Assembly (NCBI GenBank): GCA_017522515.1
Contig: JAFWZH010000284.1
Span: forward strand, 1-50,259
DNA from: Clostridia bacterium
Lineage (GTDB): Bacteria; Bacillota_A; Clostridia; UBA1212; UBA1255
Length of the DNA: 50,259 nucleotides
Direction of reading: 5' to 3'
The notes under the pieces are model-generated. The model did no database searches, was not told the DNA's origin, and was given only the letters and a program-made list of their open reading frames with translations. How positions within the stretch are numbered: the first letter of the stretch is position 1; the number at the start of each line of letters is the position of its first letter. A program made the position numbers and the translations under genes. Positions 25,192 to 34,567 of this stretch are shown one piece after another.

Positions 25192-27566
25192 GGTTTGCAA
25201 ACAGGACAAGTATTATCGGAGTGAGATATTTCGTATTTCCAGTCAGGAACGTATTGTCCATGCAAAATGGCAGTGTATGTTTTGTCTGAAATCTGTCTGT
25301 ATGTGCCGGTATAAGTGTATGTTGTGGAAGCTTTGCAGTAAGGTCCTGCTATATAGTTTTTACCCATATTGTCTTTGCCGGCACTGCAAAGAGTAACTGT
25401 TCTATGGAAATTGCAATATTGCGTAGGCTCCGTACCTACAGCAAAAGTTCCCGTTATAATGCAATTGCCTCTGGGGTCTTTATTACAAGCCTCAGTAGGG
25501 AGCATATTGGAGTATTTGCAAACATTAATGTTTGTTACGTTATTTACTTTTTCAAATTCTACAACAGGAAGTTCTGCGTGAACTCTGTTCATTACTTTTG
25601 CCCACAATTTTGCCGCAGCACCGCTTTCGGCAGAGGTCATACTTTTTTGCATTTCATAACCATACCAAACTGCACAAGTATAATAAGGAGTGTAACCGCA
25701 GAACCAATAGTCGTACGTGCTGGTTGTGGTACCTGTTTTGCCTGCAGTAGGCATACGTTCGCCTTTTGCATTATAAACTTGCGCTCTGTAACCTGTTCCG
25801 TTTGTGACAACAGATTGCAGAAGGTCTGTCATAATCGCAGAAGTACGATAATCTTCATAAACAACAGAAGGTGAACCGGTATTTGTTATTATTGTTTTAC
25901 CGTTTATATCCTCTATGTGTGTAAAAGTTATTGGCTTATAGTATGTGCCACCGTTTGCAAACGGAACGTATGCCGCACACATCTGCTCTGTTGTTACACC
26001 TGTTGTGAAACCACCTAAAGCAAGCGAAAGGTGTGTTTCTGACGTTCTGTCAATACCAAGATTTTTAAGATATTGCAAGTTTGTTGACACATGTCCCTTA
26101 TATAATGAAACTGCGGCGGGATTTGAAGATTGCTCCAAGGCATATCTTAATGTTATACGTCCGTAATATGCTTTGTTGTAGTTTGTAGGCCATGGTTCTT
26201 CGGGATTTTGGGGATCCAAAAAGACAGGCACATCGTCTATTGTGGAATTTAAGTTAATTACATGTTGGTCTAAAAGCGGAGCGTAAACAAGAATGGGTTT
26301 TATAGAAGAACCGGGTTGTCTGAGTGCGCTTGTGGCAAAGTTAAAGGAAAGACTTTGTTTCTTTTCGCCATAACCGCCGTACATTGCTTTGACATAGCCT
26401 GTTTTTTGATCCATGATTACAATTGATGATTGAGCCATATCATCGGGATCGCTGTAAAGGTGGTTTACAGGGAAATTTGCAACATTGCAGTATTCTTCAT
26501 CGACAATCTTTTGTATATCAGGGTCTTGTGTTGTGTATATTTTAACGCCGCCTTGATAAATAAGGTCTTTTGCTTCTTGGTTTGTATAGCCTGCCGCTAC
26601 AAGTGCTTCTCTGGCATCTACAAGAACGGCGTCTACGAAATAGCTGTAAATAGAGGCAACTGCAACTTCCTGTCTATAGTCATCGTTGATTACTAATTTT
26701 TCTTGTATTGCAGTGATATATTCTTCATCGGTAATAAAGCCGCATTCCAACATTTTATCTAAAATATTTATCTGTCTGTCATAGCAATTAGCTCGTCCTT
26801 TGGAGGTGAGAGGATTATAACGGGCAGGGTTGTTGGTAATACCTGCAAGAAAGGCACATTCTGCAAGGCTTAAATCTGAAACATCTTTATTAAAATATGC
26901 TTGAGATGCTGCTTTTACACCGTAAATGTTTTGCCCCATATAAATTATGTTCATATAGAGCTCCATAATCTCGTCTTTATCTAAATCTTTCTCTAAGCTG
27001 AGTGCTCTCCATTGCTCGCGGATTTTTCTCGGAACGCTGCGGGCGTCATCTCCCGTTACATTTTTTACAACTTGTTGTGTGATTGTACTGCCTCCGTGGC
27101 TTCCCATACTTGGGATAACGTATCCTAAGAAGGCGGCAATTGTTCTTTTTACGTCAACACCGGTGTGTGTGTAAAAACGCTCGTCCTCTATGGCAACAAA
27201 AGCTTTTGAGAAATAATCCGGCACCTCTTCGATTTCTACTAACTGTCTGTTTTCATTTGCTGTGCCTTGTATGCTCACAAGTTCATTGCCTTTGCTGTCA
27301 TATATAAAAGATGTAAGTGCTGTAGAATTGGTGATGTCAAGATCTTCTGCCGTAAGGGGCTCTGTTGTGATAATACAACCGGCGACAACTCCTATCAGTA
27401 AGCCTCCCAAAATACAACCTGCAACCAAAAGTACAACAATGCATGTTTTAATTATAGTTTTAAAGGAAACCCAAAAACCTTTAGCAATATCTTTGCCCGA
27501 GGGTTTCTGCTTGAATGTTTTCTTATTGACTTTTCTACGGGAAATGCCGTTTTTTTCAGGTTCCAT
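25188..27566 (-). CDS. Class A penicillin-binding protein (glycosyltransferase/transpeptidase)
   Basis: A 792-aa bifunctional cell-wall polymerase. A basic cytosolic tail (1-40) leads to one transmembrane helix (about 41-67). The GT51 domain contains catalytic Glu127 in AIEDERFYTH and GGSTITQQVVKN. The transpeptidase domain contains S420-S-I-K423 (PGSSIKP), the SSN motif in LEQSSNPAAV and KTGTT. The last ~110 residues are a cysteine-rich tail (about eight Cys, ending C-P-V-C-K-P), likely disulfide-bonded or metal-binding outside the cell. It polymerises lipid II and cross-links peptidoglycan. AAGGAGG lies before the ATG. Confidence 0.93.
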   Translation of the reverse strand: MEPEKNGISRRKVNKKTFKQKPSGKDIAKGFWVSFKTIIKTCIVVLLVAGCILGGLLIGVVAGCIITTEPLTAEDLDITNSTALTSFIYDSKGNELVSIQGTANENRQLVEIEEVPDYFSKAFVAIEDERFYTHTGVDVKRTIAAFLGYVIPSMGSHGGSTITQQVVKNVTGDDARSVPRKIREQWRALSLEKDLDKDEIMELYMNIIYMGQNIYGVKAASQAYFNKDVSDLSLAECAFLAGITNNPARYNPLTSKGRANCYDRQINILDKMLECGFITDEEYITAIQEKLVINDDYRQEVAVASIYSYFVDAVLVDAREALVAAGYTNQEAKDLIYQGGVKIYTTQDPDIQKIVDEEYCNVANFPVNHLYSDPDDMAQSSIVIMDQKTGYVKAMYGGYGEKKQSLSFNFATSALRQPGSSIKPILVYAPLLDQHVINLNSTIDDVPVFLDPQNPEEPWPTNYNKAYYGRITLRYALEQSSNPAAVSLYKGHVSTNLQYLKNLGIDRTSETHLSLALGGFTTGVTTEQMCAAYVPFANGGTYYKPITFTHIEDINGKTIITNTGSPSVVYEDYRTSAIMTDLLQSVVTNGTGYRAQVYNAKGERMPTAGKTGTTTSTYDYWFCGYTPYYTCAVWYGYEMQKSMTSAESGAAAKLWAKVMNRVHAELPVVEFEKVNNVTNINVCKYSNMLPTEACNKDPRGNCIITGTFAVGTEPTQYCNFHRTVTLCSAGKDNMGKNYIAGPYCKASTTYTYTGTYRQISDKTYTAILHGQYVPDWKYEISHSDNTCPVCKP

Positions 27567-27605
27567 AGAAATCCTCCTTAATACACAAAGTGTATAGATA
27601 TCTAC

Positions 27606-27633
27606 ATTATAACATGATTTTATTGAAAAACAA
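27606..27633 (-). promoter_or_regulatory. Probable promoter of the PBP gene
   Basis: On the minus strand TTGTTT (27628-27633), a 16-bp spacer and a perfect TATAAT (27606-27611), about 40 nt upstream of the ATG. Confidence 0.5.
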
Positions 27634-27650
27634 AATATTTGTAAAAATGG

Positions 27651-27678
27651 TTGACTTTACAATTATATAATTTATAAT
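27651..27678 (+). promoter_or_regulatory. Promoter of the ABC exporter / DUF1854 operon
   Basis: TTGACT (27651-27656), a 16-bp spacer, perfect TATAAT (27673-27678), about 40 nt before the ATG at 27721. It is divergent from the PBP promoter. Confidence 0.7.
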
Positions 27679-27720
27679 AGCTTAAGATTTAAGACTATAG
27701 CTCATGTAAGGGATGAGGGT

Positions 27721-29970
27721 ATGGATTTGCTTAAGAATAAGAAACTATCGGATCGACTGGCAAGCAAACTTAAAAGTTTTGAGATTGCAGGAGATCCTTT
27801 TTTGTTTGTAATTGTAGGAGATCTATCTTTAAAAAGTTCCTACAGTGAAACAATGATGGCTGTTTCCGCAAAACGAATCGTTATTGTTGACGATGAGTTA
27901 GAAAACGGAGAAGAAGTTTATGAAATAGCAGATGTAGAAAAAGCAACTGTAAAAAGAATGTATGGTAATGCTGTTTTGAAATTCGCGGTAAACGGTAAGG
28001 TAAAAGACGTGTTCAGATTTACATATTCGGTAGCGGCTCTTTGCGACACTGCGGCGCTTTTTATTAATAACGTACATAGCGGTGAAGATGCGGCTACGGA
28101 ATTTCAAACGGTAGACGCTACGTACGAGAAATTAATGAATACGTGTCCCAAATGCGGAAGGGCACTTTTAAGTGCAGGCTCGGAATGCACGTATTGTAAA
28201 ACAAAGAAAAAAATGGCAGGAAAGCTATTTAAATATCTTAAACCGGAGATTGGCAACTTAGTTATTTGTTTGTTTTTATCTTTTTTTACAACGACAGCGG
28301 CGTTGCTTCCTCCGTATTTAACAAAGCTTTTGGTGGACGATGTATTTCCAAATAAAAACAAGGACAAGTTATCACTGATTGTTGCTGTGTTGCTGATTAG
28401 CTATATTGTTTTCGCGGTGGTAAGTATTATACGAAATTACATACTTCGTATAAGCGGTGATAAAATTGTGGCACATATAAGAAATGACGTATATTGTAAG
28501 GCACAGTTTTTGCCAATGAAATTTTATGACAAGACATCTACAGGCTCTGTAATTAACAGAATTTCAGGAGACACAGCAACGCTGCAGGCTTTTATGCTTC
28601 GTGTAACTCAAGAAGCTGTGGCAGAGTTTGTTCTTTTGATAGGCATTATTGTATTAATGTTTTCCATGAACTGGAAGCTCTCACTGTTGGCTTTAGTGCC
28701 GGTACCACTCATAGTAATAGGAACAAGAATTTTTCGTAAAAAAATAATGCCCTTTTACAGAAGAATTTGGCGAAAATGGGCAGCAGTTACATCTGTACTT
28801 ACAGACACTATTCCTTGTATAAAAGTCGTTAAGTCTTTTGCAGGAGAAAAAAGAACGGTAAAAAGATTTGAAAAGTATAATGATGAGTGGTTGAGAGTAG
28901 AAAAAGAGTCATCGAAAATAGTCACGTTTTTTCCTCTCACAGTATCATTTTTTATAAATTGCGGCACATTGCTTTTATGGGCAGTCGGAGGTTTATGGGT
29001 TATTGATGGACAGGATTCTGCCATATCAGCAGGTCTGCTGGTGTCGTTCCTATCGTATGCTTCAACTTTTTATACTCCGGTGAACTTCTTTGCCGGACTT
29101 AGTGATGCGTATAATCAAGCATTGTCTGCGGCTGAAAGGATTTTCGATATACTTGACGCAGAACCGGAGGCAGATTTTCATAAAGACAATAAGCCAAAGC
29201 TGTCGGGAAAGATAGAATTCCGTAACGTGAATTTTTCTTTTGACAGGACTAAGAAGGTTTTATCTGATATTAACCTTACAATAGAGCAAGGTGATATTGT
29301 GGGAATTGTGGGCACTACCGGCTCCGGAAAATCGACGCTTATCAATCTGCTCATGCGCTTTTATGATAATTATGAGGGAGATATATTGGTAGACGGACAT
29401 AATGTTAAAGAATTGAGCTTGGAATATTACCGTTCAAAAATAGGTTATGTGCAACAAGAACCCATGATGTTTAGTGATACCATATATAATAATATTGCAT
29501 ACGGACATCCGGATGCGCATGTAGAAGAAGTTATTCATGCGGCTGATATTGCAAATGCCCATGAATTTATTGCTAAACAACCTGATGGATATGATTCTAT
29601 GCTGGGGGAAAGAGGAATTGGACTTTCAGGAGGAGAAAGACAGAGAATTTCCATTGCCAGAGCAGTATTAAAAAATCCGGCTTTGCTAATATTTGACGAA
29701 GCTACGGCTTCTGTCGATTCGGAAACAGAAAATTTAATACAAGAGGCAATAGAAAGACTCATAAAAGGACGCACCACCTTAATGATAGCACACCGTCTTT
29801 CGACTTTGAGAAAAGCTAATAAGATTATTGTTGTTGATCAAGGACGAATAATTGAAAACGGCACACACGAAGAGCTTATGGCACTTAAGGGGAAGTATTA
29901 TAAACTGGTGGAAATACAGTCTATGTCTGAAAAAATCAGACAGTCAAAAGAAGCAGAGAACTTTAATTAA
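27721..29970 (+). CDS. ABC exporter with N-terminal PH-like region and zinc ribbon
   Basis: A 749-aa half-size exporter. Residues 1-~130 are a beta-rich, PH-like cytosolic region. A zinc ribbon follows (Cys142, Cys145, Cys156, Cys159). Six transmembrane helices span about 175-455, and the ATPase domain has Walker A GTTGSGKST (531-539), signature LSGGER (635-640) and Walker B LLIFDE (655-660). It would work as a homodimer. GGATGAGGGT precedes the ATG. It is followed 14 nt later by a DUF1854 gene; that pairing is a known but uncharacterised association also seen beside cyanophycin genes. No cyanophycin synthetase is in this window, so the substrate is unknown. Confidence 0.85.
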   Translation: MDLLKNKKLSDRLASKLKSFEIAGDPFLFVIVGDLSLKSSYSETMMAVSAKRIVIVDDELENGEEVYEIADVEKATVKRMYGNAVLKFAVNGKVKDVFRFTYSVAALCDTAALFINNVHSGEDAATEFQTVDATYEKLMNTCPKCGRALLSAGSECTYCKTKKKMAGKLFKYLKPEIGNLVICLFLSFFTTTAALLPPYLTKLLVDDVFPNKNKDKLSLIVAVLLISYIVFAVVSIIRNYILRISGDKIVAHIRNDVYCKAQFLPMKFYDKTSTGSVINRISGDTATLQAFMLRVTQEAVAEFVLLIGIIVLMFSMNWKLSLLALVPVPLIVIGTRIFRKKIMPFYRRIWRKWAAVTSVLTDTIPCIKVVKSFAGEKRTVKRFEKYNDEWLRVEKESSKIVTFFPLTVSFFINCGTLLLWAVGGLWVIDGQDSAISAGLLVSFLSYASTFYTPVNFFAGLSDAYNQALSAAERIFDILDAEPEADFHKDNKPKLSGKIEFRNVNFSFDRTKKVLSDINLTIEQGDIVGIVGTTGSGKSTLINLLMRFYDNYEGDILVDGHNVKELSLEYYRSKIGYVQQEPMMFSDTIYNNIAYGHPDAHVEEVIHAADIANAHEFIAKQPDGYDSMLGERGIGLSGGERQRISIARAVLKNPALLIFDEATASVDSETENLIQEAIERLIKGRTTLMIAHRLSTLRKANKIIVVDQGRIIENGTHEELMALKGKYYKLVEIQSMSEKIRQSKEAENFN

Positions 29971-29984
29971 GGCGGTGAATTAAA

Positions 29985-30473
29985 ATGGCAAGATTGTATA
30001 TTGATGGCGATGAGGTGCGCATTACAAGAAGAGATTTGTGTTCTGTTGACGTGGAGTTTTACGGAGGAAAAATAATTGAAAATTTAGAGCCGCGAAGGCT
30101 TTTCCCTGTAAGCGGAATGTCAAAGTATATTACGTTGATTGATGAAAAGGGAAAAGAACAAGCGATAATCAGAAATATTGATACGCTTATGAGCGAATCT
30201 AAAAAAGTGATAGAGGCATGTTTGCGAGAATATTATCTGATACCGAAGATAACGCGGATTCTGGAAGTTACAGATAAATTTGGTTTGCTTAAGTGGACGG
30301 TAGAGACGGACAGGGGTAATCAAACTTTTGAAATACGCAATAGGCACAGCGATATAAAATTGCTTTATGACGGACGTGTGTTGGTAAGGGATACAAGTGA
30401 TAACAGGTATGAAATACCGAATTACAAGCAGCTTGATAAGCATAGCTTGATGCTTTTAAGCTCAGAATTATAA
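29985..30473 (+). CDS. DUF1854 family protein
   Basis: A 162-aa cytosolic protein with the DUF1854 pattern: PRRLFPVSG near residue 36, YITLIDEKGKEQAIIRNID, and the block ILEVTDKFGLLKWTVETD then RDTSDNRYEIPN. No catalytic residues are known for the family. AAGGCGGTG precedes the ATG, 14 nt after the exporter stop, so the two are co-transcribed and probably cooperate. It may gate or adapt the exporter. Confidence 0.8.
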   Translation: MARLYIDGDEVRITRRDLCSVDVEFYGGKIIENLEPRRLFPVSGMSKYITLIDEKGKEQAIIRNIDTLMSESKKVIEACLREYYLIPKITRILEVTDKFGLLKWTVETDRGNQTFEIRNRHSDIKLLYDGRVLVRDTSDNRYEIPNYKQLDKHSLMLLSSEL

Positions 30474-30490
30474 TTATTAGGAGGATGTAT

Positions 30491-30817
30491 ATGAAACTTG
30501 TTTTGGCAATTGTAAATAATGATGACAGTGCGGTAGCTGCCACAGCTCTTACACAGGAGGGCTTTTTTGTAACAAAACTTTCTACAACAGGCGGTTTCTT
30601 AATGGTCGGCAACACTACTCTTTTAATCGGAACAGAGGATGATAATGTAGTAAGAATAAAAGAGTTGCTTCAAAAATATTGCTCAACGCGCAAGCAGATA
30701 GCAATGTCTACAAATTCCTTCGGAAAAGGGCTGCACAGGGATGGTTTGGGTGATGAAGTTACAGTGGGAGGAGCCACATTCTTTGTTCTCAATGTAGAAG
30801 AGTTTGATAAACTTTGA
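30491..30817 (+). CDS. darA: Cyclic di-AMP receptor (DarA/PstA-type PII-like protein)
   Basis: A 108-aa protein with a PII-like ferredoxin fold: MKLVLAIVNNDDS, then FFVTKLSTTGGFLMVGNTTLLIG, a stretch conserved in DarA/PstA proteins that bind cyclic di-AMP as trimers. The ATG at 30491 is chosen because AGGAGG (30479-30484) directly abuts an earlier ATG at 30485 and would be too close to serve it. It lies 17 nt after the DUF1854 gene and likely shares its transcript. Expected role: signal protein linked to cell wall and osmotic state. Confidence 0.88.
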   Translation: MKLVLAIVNNDDSAVAATALTQEGFFVTKLSTTGGFLMVGNTTLLIGTEDDNVVRIKELLQKYCSTRKQIAMSTNSFGKGLHRDGLGDEVTVGGATFFVLNVEEFDKL

Positions 30818-30843
30818 CATATAAGCGTTTGCGGTGATATAAT
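30814..30843 (+). promoter_or_regulatory. Promoter of the phosphohexomutase gene
   Basis: Perfect TTGACA (30814-30819), overlapping the darA stop codon, an 18-bp spacer and perfect TATAAT (30838-30843). TAGGAG at 30880-30885 precedes the ATG at 30895. Confidence 0.75.
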
Positions 30844-30894
30844 TCACAGAAACAACAGAAATAAATTTTTAATATAATAGGAGATTGATTAATT

Positions 30895-32403
30895 ATGCTA
30901 ACTGACAAATGGAAGAAATTACAAAATGGCAGCGATATAAGAGGTGTTGCTCTTGAGGGTATTGAGGGTCAACACGTTAATCTTACACCTGAAATTGCAG
31001 GACAGATTGCATGTGCTTTTGGCGAATGGCTCAAAGAAAAAACAGGAAAGAATTATGAGGAGCTTACAGTTGCAATAGGAAATGACTCAAGACTTTCCGG
31101 AGCAGATCTTAATGCTTCAGTTGCAAGCGGACTTTCAAATCTTGGTATTACAGTAATTAACTGCAATCTTGCTTCTACACCTGCTATGTTTATGACAACG
31201 GTAATTGCGGGATATGAATATGACGGTTCTATCATGCTTACAGCAAGTCATCTTCCTTTTAATCGTAACGGACTTAAGTTCTTCACAAAAGATGGCGGCC
31301 TTGAAAAAGCAGATATTACAGCAATACTCCAATTGGCACAAGACAACGAGTATTCCGTAGCTGCAAAACCGGGAGAGGTGAAGAGCCTTGACTTTATAAG
31401 CGTTTATGCGGCTGATATTGTACGCAAGATTCGCGAAAAGACAGGAGAAGAAAGACCGCTGGAGGGATTCCGTATCGTGGTTGATGCAGGTAACGGCGCA
31501 GGCGGTTTCTATGCGGAAAAGGTTCTTAAGCCCTTAGGTGCTTGCACAGATGGCAGCCAATTCCTTGAGCCTGACGGTAGCTTCCCGAACCACATTCCGA
31601 ATCCGGAGGATAAAGATGCTATGGCAGCTATTCAAAAGGCTGTTGTTGATAACAAGGCTGATTTTGGTATTATTTTTGACACTGATGTTGACCGTGCAGG
31701 TGCAGTTGACAGAACAGGTCGTGAAATTAACCGTAACAGAATTATTGCTTTGATTGCTGCTATTGCTATTGAAGAACACGCAGGAGCTACAATTGTTACA
31801 GACTCAATTACTTCAAGTGGTTTAAAGAAATTTATTGAGGAAGATCTTGGTGGTGTTCACCATAGATTTAAGAGGGGATATAAAAACGTTATTAACGAAG
31901 CTATTCGTCTTAATAATGAGGGCATATATACTCCTGTTGCTATTGAGACTTCAGGTCACGGAGCTCTTAAGGAGAACTATTTCCTTGATGACGGTGCATA
32001 TCTTATTGCTAAGCTTCTTATTAAAATGGCTCAGCTCAAAAAAGAGGGCAAAACAATAGATGGCTTGATAGAGAAGTTGGAAGAACCTGCTGAGGCTAAG
32101 GAATTCCGTATGAATATTTCTTGTGAGGACTTTAAGACTTACGGTACAGAGGTTATTGAAAAGCTTGGTGAGTACGCAAAGTCCCAGAAGGGTTGGACTG
32201 TTGAGCCTAAGAATTATGAGGGTATACGCGTTATGTGTGATGAGAATACAGGAAATGGTTGGTTCCTTCTTCGTTTGTCTTTGCACGATCCTTTGATGCC
32301 GCTTAACATTGAATCTAATTCTATTGGCGGAGTTGATACTATTGCTGCAGCTTTGAAAGTATTTCTTAAAGATTTTGCAGAACTTGATTCGTCATCACTG
32401 TGA
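30895..32403 (+). CDS. Phosphomannomutase/phosphoglucomutase family protein
   Basis: A 502-aa alpha-D-phosphohexomutase. The active serine lies in TASHLP (Ser118), the metal-binding loop is DTDVDRAG, the sugar-selecting loop is IETSGHGAL, and the phosphate-binding region lies near the C-terminus. It interconverts hexose 6- and 1-phosphates. Together with the UDPGP-type enzyme at 34568 it could lead from glucose- or mannose-6-phosphate to a nucleotide sugar. Which hexose is preferred cannot be read from the sequence. Confidence 0.88.
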   Translation: MLTDKWKKLQNGSDIRGVALEGIEGQHVNLTPEIAGQIACAFGEWLKEKTGKNYEELTVAIGNDSRLSGADLNASVASGLSNLGITVINCNLASTPAMFMTTVIAGYEYDGSIMLTASHLPFNRNGLKFFTKDGGLEKADITAILQLAQDNEYSVAAKPGEVKSLDFISVYAADIVRKIREKTGEERPLEGFRIVVDAGNGAGGFYAEKVLKPLGACTDGSQFLEPDGSFPNHIPNPEDKDAMAAIQKAVVDNKADFGIIFDTDVDRAGAVDRTGREINRNRIIALIAAIAIEEHAGATIVTDSITSSGLKKFIEEDLGGVHHRFKRGYKNVINEAIRLNNEGIYTPVAIETSGHGALKENYFLDDGAYLIAKLLIKMAQLKKEGKTIDGLIEKLEEPAEAKEFRMNISCEDFKTYGTEVIEKLGEYAKSQKGWTVEPKNYEGIRVMCDENTGNGWFLLRLSLHDPLMPLNIESNSIGGVDTIAAALKVFLKDFAELDSSSL

Positions 32404-32411
32404 TTTAAGGG

Positions 32412-32440
32412 TTTACGAAACTTGCTTGATGTGATAAACT
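32412..32440 (+). promoter_or_regulatory. Possible promoter of the PRPP synthetase gene
   Basis: TTTACG, a 17-bp spacer, TAAACT: four of six matches each. It is the best candidate in the 79-bp gap; read-through from the mutase gene is equally possible as no terminator is seen. Confidence 0.3.
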
Positions 32441-32482
32441 ATTGGCGAATAAGATTATTATTTCGTTGGAGGTAACATACAT

Positions 32483-33643
32483 ATGAGTCCGGAAAGAGCA
32501 CCTTTTTCCACACTTTCGTTCCCTGTTGGTCCGCTTGGTATTATAGCAATGGACAGTTGCAGAGACTTAGGCGCGCATGTTGATAAATGGCTTGTTTCAG
32601 AGCGTCAAAAAACAATGCCGGGAGCAGAGAAAGATACATATCTGTTAAAGTCAAGATGTCCGCGTTTTAGTAACGGAGAGGCTAAAGCAATAATTGACGA
32701 ATCTGTAAGAGGTAAAGATATCTACATTTTGGTAGATATTGGTAATTACAGTTGCAAATACAACTTCATGGGAATGGAAAACCACATGTCTCCTGACGAA
32801 CATTATGCAGATTTAAAGAGAGTAATCTCTGCAATTGGCGGTAAGGCTAAGAGAATTAATGTAATTATGCCTTTCCTTTATGGTGGAAGACAGCACAAAC
32901 GTTCCGTAAGAGAGTCTTTGGATTGCGCTTGCGCACTTCAAGAACTCGCATCTCTGGGTGTTGCGAATATTATTACTTTTGATGCACATGATGCAAGGGT
33001 TTCAAATGCTATACCAGAGGTTGGTTTTGAGGATGTACATGCTTATTATCAATTTATAAAAGCTTTAATTCATGAGATTCCTGACCTTAAGATTGACAAA
33101 GATAATATGATGATGGTAAGTCCTGATGAAGGTGGTATTCATAGAAATCTTTATTATTCTACATTGTTTGGCATCAATCTCGGTATCTTTATCAAGAGAA
33201 GAGATTATACAACAATTGTAAACGGCAGAAATCCGATTGTCGCACATGAGTTTATCGGTGATGATGTTGAGGGTAAGGACATCCTCGTTCTTGACGATAT
33301 GATATCTTCCGGAGATTCGATGCTTGATATTGCAATGGAGTTAAAACGTCGTAAGGCTCGCAGAATTTTTGCGGCTACAACGTATGCTCTGTTTACAGAT
33401 GGTATACAAGAATTCCAGAAATGCTATGAGCAGGGAATAATTGATAAAATATTTGCTACAAATCTTACATACAGACGTCCTGAGCTTAAGGATGCTCCTT
33501 GGTTTGTTGAAGTTGATATGTCTAAGTACATTGCAAAGCTTATCGATGCTCTTAACTACGATGAATCCTTGGGAGGAATTGTAAATCCTGCACAGAGAAT
33601 TTTGAACTTTATGCAGAGAAGAAATAACGGAGAGCAAATTTAA
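32483..33643 (+). CDS. prs: Divergent ribose-phosphate pyrophosphokinase
   Basis: A 386-aa protein, longer than the usual ~315. The C-terminal half has the phosphoribosyltransferase PRPP loop ILVLDDMISSGDSML, and the middle has INVIMPFLYGGRQHKR and ITFDAHDARV, replacing the classical YxRQDRK and DLHA motifs of PRPP synthetase. It should make PRPP from ribose 5-phosphate and ATP. Divergence from the standard motifs suggests a clade-specific isoform, or a second enzyme beside a standard prs elsewhere. TTGGAGG lies before the ATG. Confidence 0.8.
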   Translation: MSPERAPFSTLSFPVGPLGIIAMDSCRDLGAHVDKWLVSERQKTMPGAEKDTYLLKSRCPRFSNGEAKAIIDESVRGKDIYILVDIGNYSCKYNFMGMENHMSPDEHYADLKRVISAIGGKAKRINVIMPFLYGGRQHKRSVRESLDCACALQELASLGVANIITFDAHDARVSNAIPEVGFEDVHAYYQFIKALIHEIPDLKIDKDNMMMVSPDEGGIHRNLYYSTLFGINLGIFIKRRDYTTIVNGRNPIVAHEFIGDDVEGKDILVLDDMISSGDSMLDIAMELKRRKARRIFAATTYALFTDGIQEFQKCYEQGIIDKIFATNLTYRRPELKDAPWFVEVDMSKYIAKLIDALNYDESLGGIVNPAQRILNFMQRRNNGEQI

Positions 33644-33664
33644 TAAAAATTATCAGATATAATT

Positions 33665-33690
33665 AAAAGCACCCTTGAATGGGTGCTTTT
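33665..33690. terminator. Bidirectional terminator
   Basis: AAAAGCACCC and GGGTGCTTTT form a perfect 10-bp stem with loop TTGAAT. It ends the PRPP synthetase gene and the convergent minus-strand gene. Confidence 0.9.
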
Positions 33691-33702
33691 TACTTTAGTT
33701 CG

Positions 33703-34359
33703 TTAATAAACATTAACATCTCTGAGGGAAATGCAATACATGAAGAAACCGCCTAAAAAGGCAAGCAATGGCATTGCCCAATTATAAACTGAAATAGAAA
33801 GAATATTGTTACCGGCAATAATAAGAATCAAGCTTGCTATTAAAAATATACCCATAAAAGAAAGCAAAATAATCCTTGTAACCTTGTTGGAATAAACAAA
33901 GCCGCAGAGCTTGCAAATATGGTAAGCTAATCTTAAAAAAGCAAAGACCAGCAAGCCGCCGAAAACAAAAGCAAATATATACGACACAAGAATGCTTACC
34001 TCAAGAAAAGAAAAAGAATCAAGGGATAATGTGTCAATATGAAACATGTATAAAACAGACTGTGTAAGACTAATGCCGGATTTTCGTGCAAAAATTGCTG
34101 TGCCAATGAGATTTATCACAATAAGAAGATACATAATCAAACCGCCAAAAACGACACCTTCTGAAACAGTAGTGGTCAGCTTTTGCCAAAAAGAAGGTTC
34201 TTCTGCGGAATTTATTACAGGTACGGTGACTTCTTCATACGGAACAGATAGCTCCGGTGTCTCTGTGACAGATTCGTCCGCAGCTCCGGTTGACGGCTCG
34301 TTAACAGGAGCTGAGTTTATTTCGTTCATTATGTTTTTATAGAATTTGTTATTATCCAT
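33703..34359 (-). CDS. Uncharacterised four-helix membrane protein
   Basis: A 218-aa protein I do not recognise. The first ~70 residues are acidic and rich in Ser, Pro, Glu and Thr, probably a disordered cytosolic tail. Four hydrophobic segments follow (about 73-95, 118-145, 160-182 and 190-212). No catalytic motif is visible. It is monocistronic, and its neighbours give no functional clue. The ATG at 34359 follows TTGAGGATT. Confidence 0.7.
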   Translation of the reverse strand: MDNNKFYKNIMNEINSAPVNEPSTGAADESVTETPELSVPYEEVTVPVINSAEEPSFWQKLTTTVSEGVVFGGLIMYLLIVINLIGTAIFARKSGISLTQSVLYMFHIDTLSLDSFSFLEVSILVSYIFAFVFGGLLVFAFLRLAYHICKLCGFVYSNKVTRIILLSFMGIFLIASLILIIAGNNILSISVYNWAMPLLAFLGGFFMYCISLRDVNVY

Positions 34360-34567
34360 TTTTAATCCTCAAAGCCGTTTAGCTTAAATATTTGTCAGTT
34401 TAATTATTTACTTTTATGTCGCTTTTGTTTATACTATACAAGAACAAAAGAGAACTGCTGTTTATTAGTATAGCATCTTTTTTCGGTGAAAGGAATGGTT
34501 TTTTAAAAAACCATAATAAAAATTTTTAACATTACGCTTTGTGCAGAAATTAAAGGAGGCGTTTCCC

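Noticed and set aside
25404..25874. A 156-aa plus-strand reading frame
   Set aside because: Antisense to the well-supported PBP transpeptidase domain; composition reflects the complementary codons.
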